Notes: a model not told the origin generated them from the sequence alone. 64,000 nt of DNA from Azospirillum sp. TSA2s (GCF_004923315.1 NZ_CP039650.1:2009501-2073500); one strand, 5' to 3'; positions 17,439 to 26,257 are shown, counted from the first letter of the stretch. Program-made: numbers and translations.

Positions 17439-17474
17439 GGCTTCGGGCGCGGTCTTTCCCCCGCGCCCGAAGCC
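17439..17474. terminator. Bidirectional terminator between MFS and cysNC
   Basis: GGCTTCGGGCGCGG and CCGCGCCCGAAGCC make a perfect 14-bp stem with loop TCTTTCCC, just after the MFS stop and before the cysNC stop. The T-run is weak but the position between convergent genes fits termination for both. Confidence 0.75.
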
Positions 17475-17495
17475 TCACCCTATGATGGCCGACCC

Positions 17496-19364
17496 TCAGA
17501 TCACATAGGTCAGCTCTTTCTCCGACTTCAGGCTGTTCTTGCCCAAGGTCTCGTCGACATAGTCGAGCAGTTGGGCCAGCGCTTCGCTGCGGCTCAGCGT
17601 GTCGGTGTCGATCACCAGTTCGGGCTGGTCCGGCGCCTCGTAGGGGGCCGAGATGCCGGTGAACTCGGCGATCTCGCCGGCCCGCGCCTTCCGGTACAGG
17701 CCCTTGGGGTCGCGCTCCTCGCAGGTGGCGAGGTCGGCGGCGACATACACCTCGTGGAAGCGTTCGCCGCCGATCACCCGCGCCCGTGCCCGGTCGGACT
17801 TCAGCGGCGAGATCAGCGAGGCGATCACCACCATACCGGCATCGGCGAACAGTTTCGCCGTCTCGGCCACCCGGCGGATGTTCTCCGCCCGGTCATCCGA
17901 CGAGAAGCCCAGCCCGGCGTTCAGGCCGTTGCGGACATTGTCGCCGTCCAGCACAAAGGTCTGCCAGCCGCGGTCGAACAGCGCGCGTTCCAGCGCCATC
18001 GCCAGCGTCGACTTGCCGGCGCCCGACAGGCCGGTCAGCCAGACGATGCCGCCCTTGTGGCCGTTGGCCTGGGACCGCTCCTCCAGCGAAACGGCGTGCG
18101 ACACCTCGGTGATGTTGGCCGCAGCACTGTCCTCGATCTCCACCACCAGGCAGCCGCCGACCACGTCGTTGCCGTCGATCAGCGCGCCGCGGCCGGTGCG
18201 CGGCAGGTCCGACGCCAGATCGAGCGCGATGGGCGAACGGGAGCGCAGGACGACCTCCGCCACCTCGTTGCGATGGACCGACTTGCCCGGCGTGCTCGAC
18301 AGGTCCTCCACATTGATGACCGCCGTGACCTGCTCCACCGTCACCCGGTGCTCGGCGGTGGCGATCTTCAGCGCGTAGGTCTTGCCGACCACCAGCGGGT
18401 CCGACACCAGCCAGAACAGCCGTACGCTCAGCCGGTGGGCCAGCGTCGGAGCATCGGCCTGATGGTGGGCGATGTGGCCGCGCTCGGCGAAGATGCGCTT
18501 GTCCAGCGTGATGCCGATGCTCTGCCCGGCCTGGGCCGACAGCACCGTCTCCGGATGGTTCCACGCCTCGATGCTGACCACCTTGGCGCTGGCACCCGTC
18601 GGCGAGAAGTGCAGGGTGTCGCCGACGCGCAGCCGCCCGCTTTCGATGCGGCCGGCCAGGATACGGCGGTCGTCCGGCTTGTAGACATCCTGCAGCGGGA
18701 ACCGCAGCGGCTGGTCGGGCGAGGTCTGCTGCGGACGGAAGGCGTCCAACTGCTCGATCACCGTCGGCCCCAGATACCAGTCCGACTGCTCGCTGCGGCT
18801 GACGATGTTGTCGCCGTTGCGGGCGGAGACCGGGATCACCGCCTTGGGCTGCAGGCCCAGCTCGGCCAGATAGTCCTTGATCTCCTGTGCCACCACCTCA
18901 TAGCGGCGGCTGGAGAACTCGACCTTGTCCATCTTGTTGACGACCACCGCCACCTGACGCACGCCCAGCAGGTGCAGCAGGAAGGCGTGGCGGCGCGACT
19001 GTTCCAGTGCGCCCTCGTCGGCGTCGATCACCAGCAGCGCGGCGTCGGCCTGGGACGCGCCCGTCACCATGTTCTTCAGGAACTCGGTGTGGCCCGGCGC
19101 GTCGATGATGACGTAGGGGCGCTGCTTCGTCTTGAAGTGGATCTGGGTGGTGTCGATGGTGATGCCCTGGTCACGCTCGGCCTGGAGGGCGTCCATGACG
19201 AAGGCCCACTCGAACGGCATGCCGCGCTTGCGGCTCATCTCGCGGACCTGATCCACCTTGCCGTCGGGCAGGCTGCCGGTGTCGTTCAGCAGGCGGCCGA
19301 TCAGCGTGGACTTGCCATGGTCGACATGACCGACGATGACGATGCGAAGTTGAGAATGCGGCAT
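17496..19364 (-). CDS. cysNC: Bifunctional sulfate adenylyltransferase subunit 1/APS kinase (CysNC, NodQ type)
   Basis: 622 residues. Residues 1-430 form the CysN GTPase: IVIVGHVDHGKSTLIGRLL (P-loop), DAPGHTEFLKNM, VVNKMDKV. The C-terminal 200 residues are APS kinase, with IVWLTGLSGAGKSTLAMALE and FVLDGDNVRNGLN. The GTPase drives ATP sulfurylase (CysD); the kinase makes PAPS. The ATG at 19364 is one base after the cysD stop, which fixes the start. It is the last gene of cysH-cysD-cysNC. In rhizobia and Azospirillum this fused form is known as NodQ and can serve sulfation. Confidence 0.96.
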   Translation of the reverse strand: MPHSQLRIVIVGHVDHGKSTLIGRLLNDTGSLPDGKVDQVREMSRKRGMPFEWAFVMDALQAERDQGITIDTTQIHFKTKQRPYVIIDAPGHTEFLKNMVTGASQADAALLVIDADEGALEQSRRHAFLLHLLGVRQVAVVVNKMDKVEFSSRRYEVVAQEIKDYLAELGLQPKAVIPVSARNGDNIVSRSEQSDWYLGPTVIEQLDAFRPQQTSPDQPLRFPLQDVYKPDDRRILAGRIESGRLRVGDTLHFSPTGASAKVVSIEAWNHPETVLSAQAGQSIGITLDKRIFAERGHIAHHQADAPTLAHRLSVRLFWLVSDPLVVGKTYALKIATAEHRVTVEQVTAVINVEDLSSTPGKSVHRNEVAEVVLRSRSPIALDLASDLPRTGRGALIDGNDVVGGCLVVEIEDSAAANITEVSHAVSLEERSQANGHKGGIVWLTGLSGAGKSTLAMALERALFDRGWQTFVLDGDNVRNGLNAGLGFSSDDRAENIRRVAETAKLFADAGMVVIASLISPLKSDRARARVIGGERFHEVYVAADLATCEERDPKGLYRKARAGEIAEFTGISAPYEAPDQPELVIDTDTLSRSEALAQLLDYVDETLGKNSLKSEKELTYVI

Positions 19365-19365
19365 C

Positions 19366-20163
19366 TTACATGTACCCCACGCTGCGCAGGCGCTCGAAGC
19401 TGTCTTCGGATTCGTTGTCCATCGCACGGCCGGCGCGTTCCGGCACGCGGGTCACCTGAAGCTCGGCGATGATCTCGTCGATGGTCGAGGCGTTGCTGTC
19501 GACCGGGAAGGTGATGTTCTTCTCGCCCAGCGAGCGATAGCGTTTGCCGTCCTTGGCGAAATACAGCGGGACGATGGGAATCCCCTCGCGCTGCGAATAG
19601 CGCCAGATGTCCAGCTCGGTCCAGGCCAGCAGCGGGTGGATGCGGACATGGACGCCTTCCGGGAAGCGCGTCTTGTAATGGTCCCAGAACTCCGCCGGCT
19701 GGTCCTTCACGTCCCAGTCGCCTTCCAGCGAGCGCGGGGAGAACACGCGCTCCTTGGCGCGGGTCGCCTGTTCGTCGCGGCGGATGCCGACCATGACGCC
19801 CTGATAGGCATGGTCGCGCAGCAGGTTCTTCAGACCTTCCGTCTTGCGCGCGGCGGCGCGGGTCAGCGGCGGCAGGGTCTGGTCCATCTCCTCTTCGGGC
19901 GGGCATTGCTCCACCTTCAAGTCGAGGTCCCATTCCTTGGTGATGCGGTCGCGGAACTCGTAGACCTCCGGCAGCTCCATGGCGGTGTCGAGCTGCACGA
20001 CGGGGAAGGGGATGCGGCCGAAGAACGCCTTGCGGCAGAGCCAGAGCAGCGCGTTGCTGTCCTTGCCGATCGACCAGAGCATCGCCAGCTTGTCGATGCG
20101 GTTGTAGGCCTCGCGCAGAATATAGATGCTCTGGTTTTCGAGCTGGTCGAGATCGGCGCTCAT
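19366..20163 (-). CDS. cysD: Sulfate adenylyltransferase subunit 2
   Basis: 265 residues of the PAPS reductase-like ATP pyrophosphatase fold. LAMLWSIGKDSNALLWL is the SxGKDS phosphate loop; FPVVQLDTAMELPEVYEFRD, GIRRDEQATRAKERVFS and ITFPVDSNASTIDEII are CysD blocks. Its ATG at 20163 overlaps the cysH stop by 4 bases (ATGA), which decides the start. With CysN it adenylates sulfate to APS in the cytoplasm. Confidence 0.96.
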   Translation of the reverse strand: MSADLDQLENQSIYILREAYNRIDKLAMLWSIGKDSNALLWLCRKAFFGRIPFPVVQLDTAMELPEVYEFRDRITKEWDLDLKVEQCPPEEEMDQTLPPLTRAAARKTEGLKNLLRDHAYQGVMVGIRRDEQATRAKERVFSPRSLEGDWDVKDQPAEFWDHYKTRFPEGVHVRIHPLLAWTELDIWRYSQREGIPIVPLYFAKDGKRYRSLGEKNITFPVDSNASTIDEIIAELQVTRVPERAGRAMDNESEDSFERLRSVGYM

Positions 20164-20870
20164 CGGGCGATTCCAATCATGGTGGTGTGTATGCCGCATT
20201 CGGTCTTGGCGCTGCCGGCCCAACGGCCGGAGCGCGGGTCGGCACCGGGCGCCACTCGCTCGGTGCAGGTGTAACAGCCGATCGACAGGAACCCGTCGGC
20301 CTCCAGCGGGTGGCGCGGCAGGTCGCGCCGGGTGAACTCTTCCTCCAGCCGGTCCTTGTCCCAGTTGGCCAGCGGGTTGACCTTGACGCGGCCATTCTCC
20401 GCCTCGAACAGGGGCAGGGCGGCGCGGGTCGCCGACTGGAACCGCTTGCGCCCCGTCACCCAGGCCTCCAGCCCGGCGGTGGCGAGAGCGCGGTCCAGCG
20501 GCACCGTCTTGCGCAGGTGGCAGCAGGCGTCGTAATCGCGGTTGAACAGCAGGCCGTCCTTGTCGCCGGCGGCGAGATCGTCGGCGGTTGGTCCGATCTC
20601 GCGCACATCCGTCAGGCCCAGCCGCTTCACCAACTGGTCGCGGTAGCGCAGCGTCTCGCCGAACAGCTTGCCGGTATTCACAAACAGAACCGGGAAATCC
20701 GGCGTCGCCTCGGCGGCGAGCGCCAGCAGCACCGCGGATTCGGCGCCGAAGGACGACAGCAGCGCGATCCGCCCGCCGAAAACCTCGTGCATGGCGGCCA
20801 GCAGGGGCGCGCCTTCCAGCGTGCCGTAGCTGTCGGTCAGATGCTTCACCCGTGTTTCCGCGTCCATCAT
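20160..20870 (-). CDS. cysH: Assimilatory adenylylsulfate (APS) reductase
   Basis: 236 residues. The four iron-sulfur cysteines that separate APS from PAPS reductases are all present: Cys116-Cys117 (DACCHLRK) and Cys199/Cys202 (IGCYTC). The redox-active cysteine is Cys225 in TECGIH near the C-terminus. LLSSFGAESAVLLAL is the substrate phosphate loop. It reduces APS to sulfite with thioredoxin. First gene of the leftward cys operon; two dyad motifs lie upstream in the divergent promoter region. Confidence 0.95.
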   Translation of the reverse strand: MMDAETRVKHLTDSYGTLEGAPLLAAMHEVFGGRIALLSSFGAESAVLLALAAEATPDFPVLFVNTGKLFGETLRYRDQLVKRLGLTDVREIGPTADDLAAGDKDGLLFNRDYDACCHLRKTVPLDRALATAGLEAWVTGRKRFQSATRAALPLFEAENGRVKVNPLANWDKDRLEEEFTRRDLPRHPLEADGFLSIGCYTCTERVAPGADPRSGRWAGSAKTECGIHTTMIGIAR

Positions 20871-20898
20871 CGGCTGCCTTTCGCGGTGGCTTATTAAA

Positions 20899-20915
20899 TC
20901 TACTTCATTAGTAGA
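20899..20915. promoter_or_regulatory. Dyad motif in the divergent cys promoter region, copy 1
   Basis: TCTACTTCATTAGTAGA is a perfect inverted repeat (6-base arms, 5-base centre) 28 bases before the cysH start. A second related site lies 77 bases away. The region is unusually AT-rich. It is likely a binding site for a sulfur or cysteine regulator, whose identity cannot be read here. Confidence 0.6.
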
Positions 20916-20975
20916 TAATCAGTTTGCGTTTGCACATTATCACCGGCGGAAAACCCGTGCAACGTAAATACATTC

Positions 20976-20992
20976 TCTACTTGTTTAATAGG
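20976..20992. promoter_or_regulatory. Dyad motif in the divergent cys promoter region, copy 2
   Basis: TCTACTTGTTTAATAGG matches copy 1 at 13 of 17 positions and keeps CTACTTxxTTAxTAG. The start-to-start spacing of 77 bases is close to seven helical turns, so two dimers could sit on the same DNA face. Confidence 0.5.
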
Positions 20993-21130
20993 CTTGTGCT
21001 GCGCTGCAGGTGCTTGTGTGAAATATGTTGATTGTCGTGCGGCGGCTGGGCTAAATACCGCCATGCACAGCATCACCCTTATAGGCGTCGCGATCCGCTG
21101 CTCCGTTCCGTCGAATCCGGCGGGGTTGCG

Positions 21131-21688
21131 ATGATTCCGCTGGCGCTCGACCCGGCGCGGGTGGTGATCGCGCTGGCCGGCAACGGCCCGCTCGCGGTGC
21201 GTCGTCTGACCCAGCTGCGCGAGGGCGGGGCGGACCCGCAGGTCTTTTCACCGGAACCGGATGGGGAATTTGCCGCACTGGCGGGCGACCGTCTGGTGCG
21301 GGCTCTGCCCGTTGCCGCCGATTTGGACAAGGTCGGCGTGCTGTATGTCATGGGACTGGGGACGGAGACCGAGACGGCGCTGGCGGAACTGGCGCGACAG
21401 CGCCGGGTGCTGGTGAATGTCGAGGACGTCATCCCCTTGTGTGATTTCCACTCGCCCTCCGTGGTGCGGCGTGGCGATCTGGTGATGACCATCTCCACCG
21501 GCGGCCGCAGCCCGACTCTCGCCAGCCTGCTGCGCCAGCGGCTGGAGGCGCTGTTCCCGGAGGAGTGGGCGGAGCGTCTGCGCATCATCGCCGATTTCCG
21601 CAACCGCCGCCGGGCGGAGGGGGCGTCGATGCCCGAGGTCGCCCGCGAAACCCGCGAACTGATCGACCGGGAGGGTTGGCTGCCATGA
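21131..21688 (+). CDS. Siroheme synthase N-terminal domain protein (precorrin-2 dehydrogenase type)
   Basis: 185 residues that cover the CysG N-domain/Met8p fold only: VVIALAGNGPLAVRRLTQL is the NAD-binding loop, RVLVNVEDVIPLCDFHSPSV and GDLVMTISTGGRSPTLASLL are family blocks. It lacks the C-terminal SAM methyltransferase (CysG-A) half, so uroporphyrinogen methylation must come from elsewhere. It oxidises precorrin-2 and may insert iron, giving siroheme for the CysI encoded downstream. The ATG at 21131 is chosen over 21032 because homology starts there. Confidence 0.9.
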   Translation: MIPLALDPARVVIALAGNGPLAVRRLTQLREGGADPQVFSPEPDGEFAALAGDRLVRALPVAADLDKVGVLYVMGLGTETETALAELARQRRVLVNVEDVIPLCDFHSPSVVRRGDLVMTISTGGRSPTLASLLRQRLEALFPEEWAERLRIIADFRNRRRAEGASMPEVARETRELIDREGWLP

Positions 21689-21784
21689 ACGGCACGCCTG
21701 CCGCCCCACGGAATTCACTGCCGGACCATCGTCGGTTCGGGTAAGACACCACCGCTTTAGAGAACGACCAGCCAGGAGAGCCAG

Positions 21785-22120
21785 ATGTCGGCCAAGGATC
21801 GATCGAAGGAAGGGTCGATGAAAGCCATCACCGCCAACCGCCTGCGCGACGGGGAAGTCGTGTTCCTGGGCGAGGGCGGCCGGTGGGTCGAATCCTTCGC
21901 CGAGGCCGCGCTTTTCCCGCGCGCCGAGGCCGACGCCGTGCTGGCCCCCGCCAAGGAGAAGGCGGAGCGCGAGCAGTTCGCCGTCGACATCTACACCTTC
22001 GAGGTGGAGCAGCAGGACGGCGTTCCGGTCCCGGCGACGATGCGCGAGCGCATCCGCACCGCCGGCCCGACCGTTCGCCTGGATCTCGGCAAGCAATCTC
22101 TCGGCAAGCAGGCCGCCTGA
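21785..22120 (+). CDS. DUF2849 family protein
   Basis: 111 residues, cytoplasmic, with a good AGGAG site before the ATG. The core MKAITANRLRDGEVVFLG and WVESFAEAALFPRAEADAVL match DUF2849, a small family typically found right before cysI in alphaproteobacteria. Function is unknown; position suggests help with sulfite reductase activity or assembly. It sits 57 bases before cysI in the same direction. Confidence 0.88.
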   Translation: MSAKDRSKEGSMKAITANRLRDGEVVFLGEGGRWVESFAEAALFPRAEADAVLAPAKEKAEREQFAVDIYTFEVEQQDGVPVPATMRERIRTAGPTVRLDLGKQSLGKQAA

Positions 22121-22177
22121 GTTAACGCCAGATTTAATAAACGCTGGCCGTTCCGGCGGCCCTGAGGGCTTATCGAC

Positions 22178-23869
22178 ATGAACCACATCGCGCCCGGCGC
22201 CCGTGCCGGCATCTATCATTACGACGAAATCGACCGGCAGTTCGTCGCCGAGCGCGTCGAGCAGTTCCGCAAACAGGTCGACCGCCGCCTGTCGGGCGAG
22301 CTGTCGGAAGAGGAGTTCAAGCCGATCCGGCTGATGAACGGCCTCTATCTCCAGCTTCACGCCTACATGCTGCGCATCGCCGTGCCCTATGGCGTGATGT
22401 CGGCCACCCAGCTGCGCAAGCTTTCGGCGATCGGGCGCAAGTACGACCGCGGCTACGGCCACTTCACCACCCGCCAGAACCTGCAATACAACTGGATCAG
22501 GCTGGAGGACACCCCGGCGATCCTGAACGAACTGGCCGACGTGGACATGCACGCGCTGCAGACCAGCGGCAACTGCGTGCGCAACGTCACCACCGACCCC
22601 TTCGTCGGCGCTGCGCGCGACGAGGTGGTGGACGGCCGCGTCTATGCCGAGATCCTGCGGCAGTGGACGACGATGCACCCGGAGTTCACCTATCTGCCGC
22701 GCAAGTTCAAGATCGCCATCTCCGGCGCCGAGAGCGACCGCGCGGCGGTGCGCATCCACGACGTCGGTCTGGTGGCGCGCCGCAACGACAAGGGGGAGGC
22801 CGGCTTCTCCTTCTATGTCGGCGGCGGTCTCGGCCGCTCGCCCTTCGTCGGCAAGCTGGTGCGCGAGTGGGTGGCGCAGGAGGATTTCGTCGCCTACCTG
22901 GAAGCGATCCTGCGCGTCTACAACCAGTATGGCCGCCGCGACAACATCTATAAGGCCCGCATCAAGATCCTGGTGCACGAGCTGGGGCTGGAGAAGTTCA
23001 CCCAGGAGGTGGAGGAGGAGTTCGCCCGTCTGCGCGGCCCCAAATACCGCCTGGACCCGGAGATCGTCGAGTCGATCCGCAAGCACTTCGCTCCGCCGCC
23101 CTTCGAGGAGCTGCCCGACCATTCGGAGGCTCTGGAGCGCGCCCGTGCGGCCGACCCGGCCTTCGCCAACTGGCTGGCGGTCAATGTCGCGGAGCACAAG
23201 GCGCCCGGCTATGCCATCGCCACCATCTCGCTGAAGCCGGCCGGCGGCATTCCGGGCGACGCCACCTGCGACCAGATGGACCTCGTCGCCGATCTGGCCG
23301 AGCGTCACAGCTTCGGCGAGCTGCGCGTCACCCATGTCCAGAACCTCGTCCTGGCGCATGTGAAGAAGGACGAGCTGTACGATCTGTGGAAGCAGCTGGA
23401 CGCGGCCGGTCTGGGCAGCGCCAATGCCGGGCTGATCGGCGACATCATCGCCTGCCCGGGGCTGGATTACTGCGCGCTGGCGAATGCCCGCTCGATTCCG
23501 CTGGCGCAGGCGATCTCGGCCCGCTTCGCCGATCCGGTCCGCCAGCGCACCATCGGTGAACTCGGCATCAAGATCAGCGGCTGCATCAACGCCTGCGGCC
23601 ATCACCATGTCGGCGCCATCGGCATCCTCGGCGTCGACAAGAAGGGCACCGAGTATTACCAGATCACCGTCGGCGGCGACCCGACGCTGACCACGGCCAT
23701 CGGCGACATCCTCGGCCCGGCGGTGACGGAGACCGAAGCGGTGGACGCCATCGAGGCGATCGTCGACGTCTATCTCGCCAACCGGTCGGACGAGAGCGAG
23801 CGCTTCATCGACACGCTCAAGCGCGTCGGCCATGCCCCGTTCAAGGAGAGAATCTATGCCGCTGATTGA
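22178..23869 (+). CDS. cysI: Sulfite reductase hemoprotein (nitrite/sulfite reductase family)
   Basis: 563 residues. Siroheme/4Fe-4S ligands lie in ACPGLDYC and SGCINACGHHH (C-x5-C ... C-x3-C). The N-terminal half has GYGHFTTRQNLQYNWI and LQTSGNCVRNVTTD, the ferredoxin-like and siroheme-binding blocks. It reduces sulfite to sulfide with six electrons. No CysJ flavoprotein gene is in the window, so another electron donor such as ferredoxin is possible. The last codons overlap the DUF934 gene by 14 bases. Confidence 0.95.
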   Translation: MNHIAPGARAGIYHYDEIDRQFVAERVEQFRKQVDRRLSGELSEEEFKPIRLMNGLYLQLHAYMLRIAVPYGVMSATQLRKLSAIGRKYDRGYGHFTTRQNLQYNWIRLEDTPAILNELADVDMHALQTSGNCVRNVTTDPFVGAARDEVVDGRVYAEILRQWTTMHPEFTYLPRKFKIAISGAESDRAAVRIHDVGLVARRNDKGEAGFSFYVGGGLGRSPFVGKLVREWVAQEDFVAYLEAILRVYNQYGRRDNIYKARIKILVHELGLEKFTQEVEEEFARLRGPKYRLDPEIVESIRKHFAPPPFEELPDHSEALERARAADPAFANWLAVNVAEHKAPGYAIATISLKPAGGIPGDATCDQMDLVADLAERHSFGELRVTHVQNLVLAHVKKDELYDLWKQLDAAGLGSANAGLIGDIIACPGLDYCALANARSIPLAQAISARFADPVRQRTIGELGIKISGCINACGHHHVGAIGILGVDKKGTEYYQITVGGDPTLTTAIGDILGPAVTETEAVDAIEAIVDVYLANRSDESERFIDTLKRVGHAPFKERIYAAD

Positions 23870-24356
23870 GAATGGGCGCATCGGCGAAGATGCCTGGAGC
23901 TTCATCCCCGACGGGGAGCCGGTGCCGAACGACCGCCCGGTCATCATCAGCTTCGAGCGCTGGCAGGCGGAGCGTGACAGCTTCGAGGGCCGCAACGCCC
24001 GGCTGGGCGTGCGTCTGAAGAGCGGCACGCTGGCGGGCGCCATTGCCGCCGACCTCGACCGCTTCTCGCTGGTGGCGGTGGAGTTCCCGAAGTTCCGTGA
24101 CGGCCGCGGCTTCTCCACCGCGCGCGAACTGCGGGAGCGCTACGGCTACACCGGTGAGATCCGCGCGGTCGGCCATGTCATCCCCGACCAGTATCTCTAT
24201 CTGGTCCGCACCGGCTTCACCTCGGTCGAGGCGCCGGAAGGCACCAACCCGGACAGCTGGGCCAACGCGCTGACCGAGGTCACCGTCGCCTTCCAGCCCA
24301 GCCTGGACGACACCGCGCCGCTGTCCCTGCTGCGCCGCAAGCTGAAGGTGGGGTAG
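23856..24356 (+). CDS. DUF934 family protein
   Basis: 166 residues. SFERWQAERDSFEGRNARLG and VAVEFPKFRDGRGFSTARE with LRERYGYTGEIRAVGHV are DUF934 blocks. The ATG at 23856 lies inside the end of cysI, preceded by AAGGAGA. The family nearly always follows cysI in proteobacteria and is thought to support sulfite reduction; the mechanism is unknown. A strong terminator follows, so this is the end of the rightward cys operon. Confidence 0.9.
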   Translation: MPLIENGRIGEDAWSFIPDGEPVPNDRPVIISFERWQAERDSFEGRNARLGVRLKSGTLAGAIAADLDRFSLVAVEFPKFRDGRGFSTARELRERYGYTGEIRAVGHVIPDQYLYLVRTGFTSVEAPEGTNPDSWANALTEVTVAFQPSLDDTAPLSLLRRKLKVG

Positions 24357-24392
24357 GGCGGTCCGGCATAGGGCCGGAATAGGGATGCCTGC

Positions 24393-24422
24393 AAGGCGCC
24401 GTCTCCCCGGACGGCGCCTTTT
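24393..24422 (+). terminator. Rho-independent terminator of the cysI operon
   Basis: AAGGCGCCGTC and GACGGCGCCTT form a perfect 11-bp stem with loop TCCCCG, followed by TTTT. It lies 36 bases after the DUF934 stop. Confidence 0.88.
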
Positions 24423-24607
24423 CCATGTCCGGCCGGCGGCGAACGGATTTCCGCAATGCGTGAGGTCTGGTTAGGCTTGTCGCGTTTGCGTTGCTCCGAT
24501 TGTGCCGATACCCTCCAACCCGTGCATGGCTCGATCGTCCGCGCCGGTCCCGCAAGCGGCCGGCCGACGGCGAACGGAGCCGGGAACAGGGAAGACAGAG
24601 GGGCTTC

Positions 24608-25309
24608 ATGGATATCGCGTTCTGGAACATTCAGCGCGCCTCGTCCTGGGGTACGTCGGACGCCGCCGCCCGCTATGGCCTGATGGCCGCCTGGGTCGAC
24701 GAGATGGCGAAGCGCTTCGACCTCATCGTTCTGGCGGAGGTGACGCAGAACGGTCCGGCGCTGGTGAAGGAGATGAAATCGACCAACATGTGGTGCCAGT
24801 TCGTGCCGGTGGCCAACAAGAAGGGCGGCGTCAGCCCCTGTTCCTTCATGGTCCTGTCCAAGGGCGTGAAGGTGGAGGCCATGGCGGTCGGCGACGGCAA
24901 GCGCCCGCTGATCTTCATCGATACCGGCGACATCCTTGTCGGCGCCTGCCACACCATCGCCACCCAGGGGGAACCGTCCAAGGAGGAGATCCTGGACATG
25001 CTGGCCCATCTCGGGGGCACCGCCTCCACCCACAAGCGCAAGGGGGCCATCCTGCTGGGCGACATGAACTATGCCATCGATAAATGGAGTGTGTTCGATT
25101 CGGCCTACACCAAAGGCTGGACCATCCGCGCACCCTGCAAGGCTTCGAACGCGGCGCAGGCGCTGTCGAAAACCCATCGGCTGGGGCGTGTGATCGATTA
25201 TGCCTGGCTCGCCGGCATCGACGGCTATGCCCGCGCGGCATCAGCGACCCATGACTGGACGGACTGGGACGTCATCGACCACACGCCGATCGGATTCCGC
25301 GTCGCCTGA
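24608..25309 (+). CDS. Endonuclease/exonuclease/phosphatase (EEP) fold protein
   Basis: 233 residues from the ATG at 24608. MDIAFWNIQRASSWGT opens with the asparagine of the EEP fold, DLIVLAEVTQ carries the metal-binding glutamate, KGAILLGDMNYAID the GDxN motif, and WDVIDHTPIGF the terminal DH. The set is complete enough for a metal-dependent phosphodiesterase or nuclease, but the substrate is unknown. No signal peptide. It stands alone, with terminators on both sides. Confidence 0.8.
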   Translation: MDIAFWNIQRASSWGTSDAAARYGLMAAWVDEMAKRFDLIVLAEVTQNGPALVKEMKSTNMWCQFVPVANKKGGVSPCSFMVLSKGVKVEAMAVGDGKRPLIFIDTGDILVGACHTIATQGEPSKEEILDMLAHLGGTASTHKRKGAILLGDMNYAIDKWSVFDSAYTKGWTIRAPCKASNAAQALSKTHRLGRVIDYAWLAGIDGYARAASATHDWTDWDVIDHTPIGFRVA

Positions 25310-25344
25310 TCCAGGACGGGGAGCCTGAAACGTCGCCCCCGAAA

Positions 25345-25382
25345 CGTCGAAGGCCCCGGATGGGCGTCCGGGGCCTTCGACG
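25345..25382. terminator. Bidirectional terminator between EEP and DUF882 genes
   Basis: CGTCGAAGGCCCCGGA and TCCGGGGCCTTCGACG form a perfect 16-bp stem around TGGGCG, between the two convergent stops. No T-run is seen. Confidence 0.75.
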
Positions 25383-25405
25383 TGGATCTCCGTGTCGGAT
25401 AGCGC

Positions 25406-26056
25406 TCACCAGTGGCGCAGCGGGCCGACGTCGACATGGACGAAGTTGCTGTCGGGGTAATAGCCGACACCGCCGCCGCGCAGGCTCAGCGCCGCCCGCT
25501 GCAGATGCCGGGTGGCCATGTTCGGCACCCGCAGGTCGATGGCCATGCCGCGCATGTGGAAGCTGTTCTGGGCGACGCCGCTGTGGTCGGCCTCGCGCAA
25601 CATCGCGTTGGTCTCCGGCGAGCGGTAGCCGGACACGATCTCGATCGGGCCGCGGCGGCCGAGCTTGCGGCTCAGCGCATGGACCAGATCCAGCAGCTTC
25701 GGGTCGATGGCGTGCACCGAGTTGTTGCGGTGGTCGCGCAGCAGATGGTTGACCGCGCGCATCGCGTCGCGCACGTAGCGGCCCCTCGACCAGTATTCGG
25801 CGTTGAGCTTCTCGCCGGTGTGCAGGTTCACCAGGGACAGCACCCGCGGCGGGGCGCGCAGGGCGGCGGCCTCCGCCTCTTCGCTGCTGAACAGGGTTCC
25901 CCCGGCTGATGCCGCCGCCGCCAGCCCCAGGCCGGCGCGCAGAAGATGGCGGCGATCGAGATGGCAGCGATCAGGATGATGGCGTTCGGTGGCGTGGCTC
26001 TCGCCAGCGCTCGGGCGTGCGGTCATGATCGACCGGGCGTCCGCATCCTTCATCAT
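25406..26056 (-). CDS. Tat-type exported DUF882 (peptidase M15-like) protein
   Basis: 216 residues. A twin-arginine type leader DRRHLLRAGLGLAAAA begins near residue 34. The mature part has VLSLVNLHTGEKLNAEYW, PIEIVSGYRSPETN and SFHMRGMAIDLRVPN, ending in FVHVDVGPLRHW. These are the SxH-x6-D and HxDxG zinc-ligand patterns of the M15A/DUF882 (YcbK/MepK) family, which cuts peptidoglycan cross-links. Export to the periplasm and cell wall remodelling are likely. Its start sits next to a GANTC-rich region. Confidence 0.88.
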   Translation of the reverse strand: MMKDADARSIMTARPSAGESHATERHHPDRCHLDRRHLLRAGLGLAAAASAGGTLFSSEEAEAAALRAPPRVLSLVNLHTGEKLNAEYWSRGRYVRDAMRAVNHLLRDHRNNSVHAIDPKLLDLVHALSRKLGRRGPIEIVSGYRSPETNAMLREADHSGVAQNSFHMRGMAIDLRVPNMATRHLQRAALSLRGGGVGYYPDSNFVHVDVGPLRHW

Positions 26057-26257
26057 TCTTCCTTCATATCCCGTTTTTCCGCTCCGGCACCCGGGATCCG
26101 TCCTCTGGAGCCCATCGTTCCGGTTACGGCCAAAGTCACACCCTGGCTAAGGTCAAGGCGCGCTGCGGTGCGTTATTCCGAAAGGTGGGACACTTTTAGG
26201 ATGCCCGTGGCCTTTTCTGTCAAGAAACCATTGCTTAACCGATGCCGGTTTTTCGGT

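Noticed and set aside
21248..24118. A 956-codon reverse open frame antisense to cysI
   Set aside because: Shadow of cysG/DUF2849/cysI/DUF934, all of which have family motifs on the forward strand.
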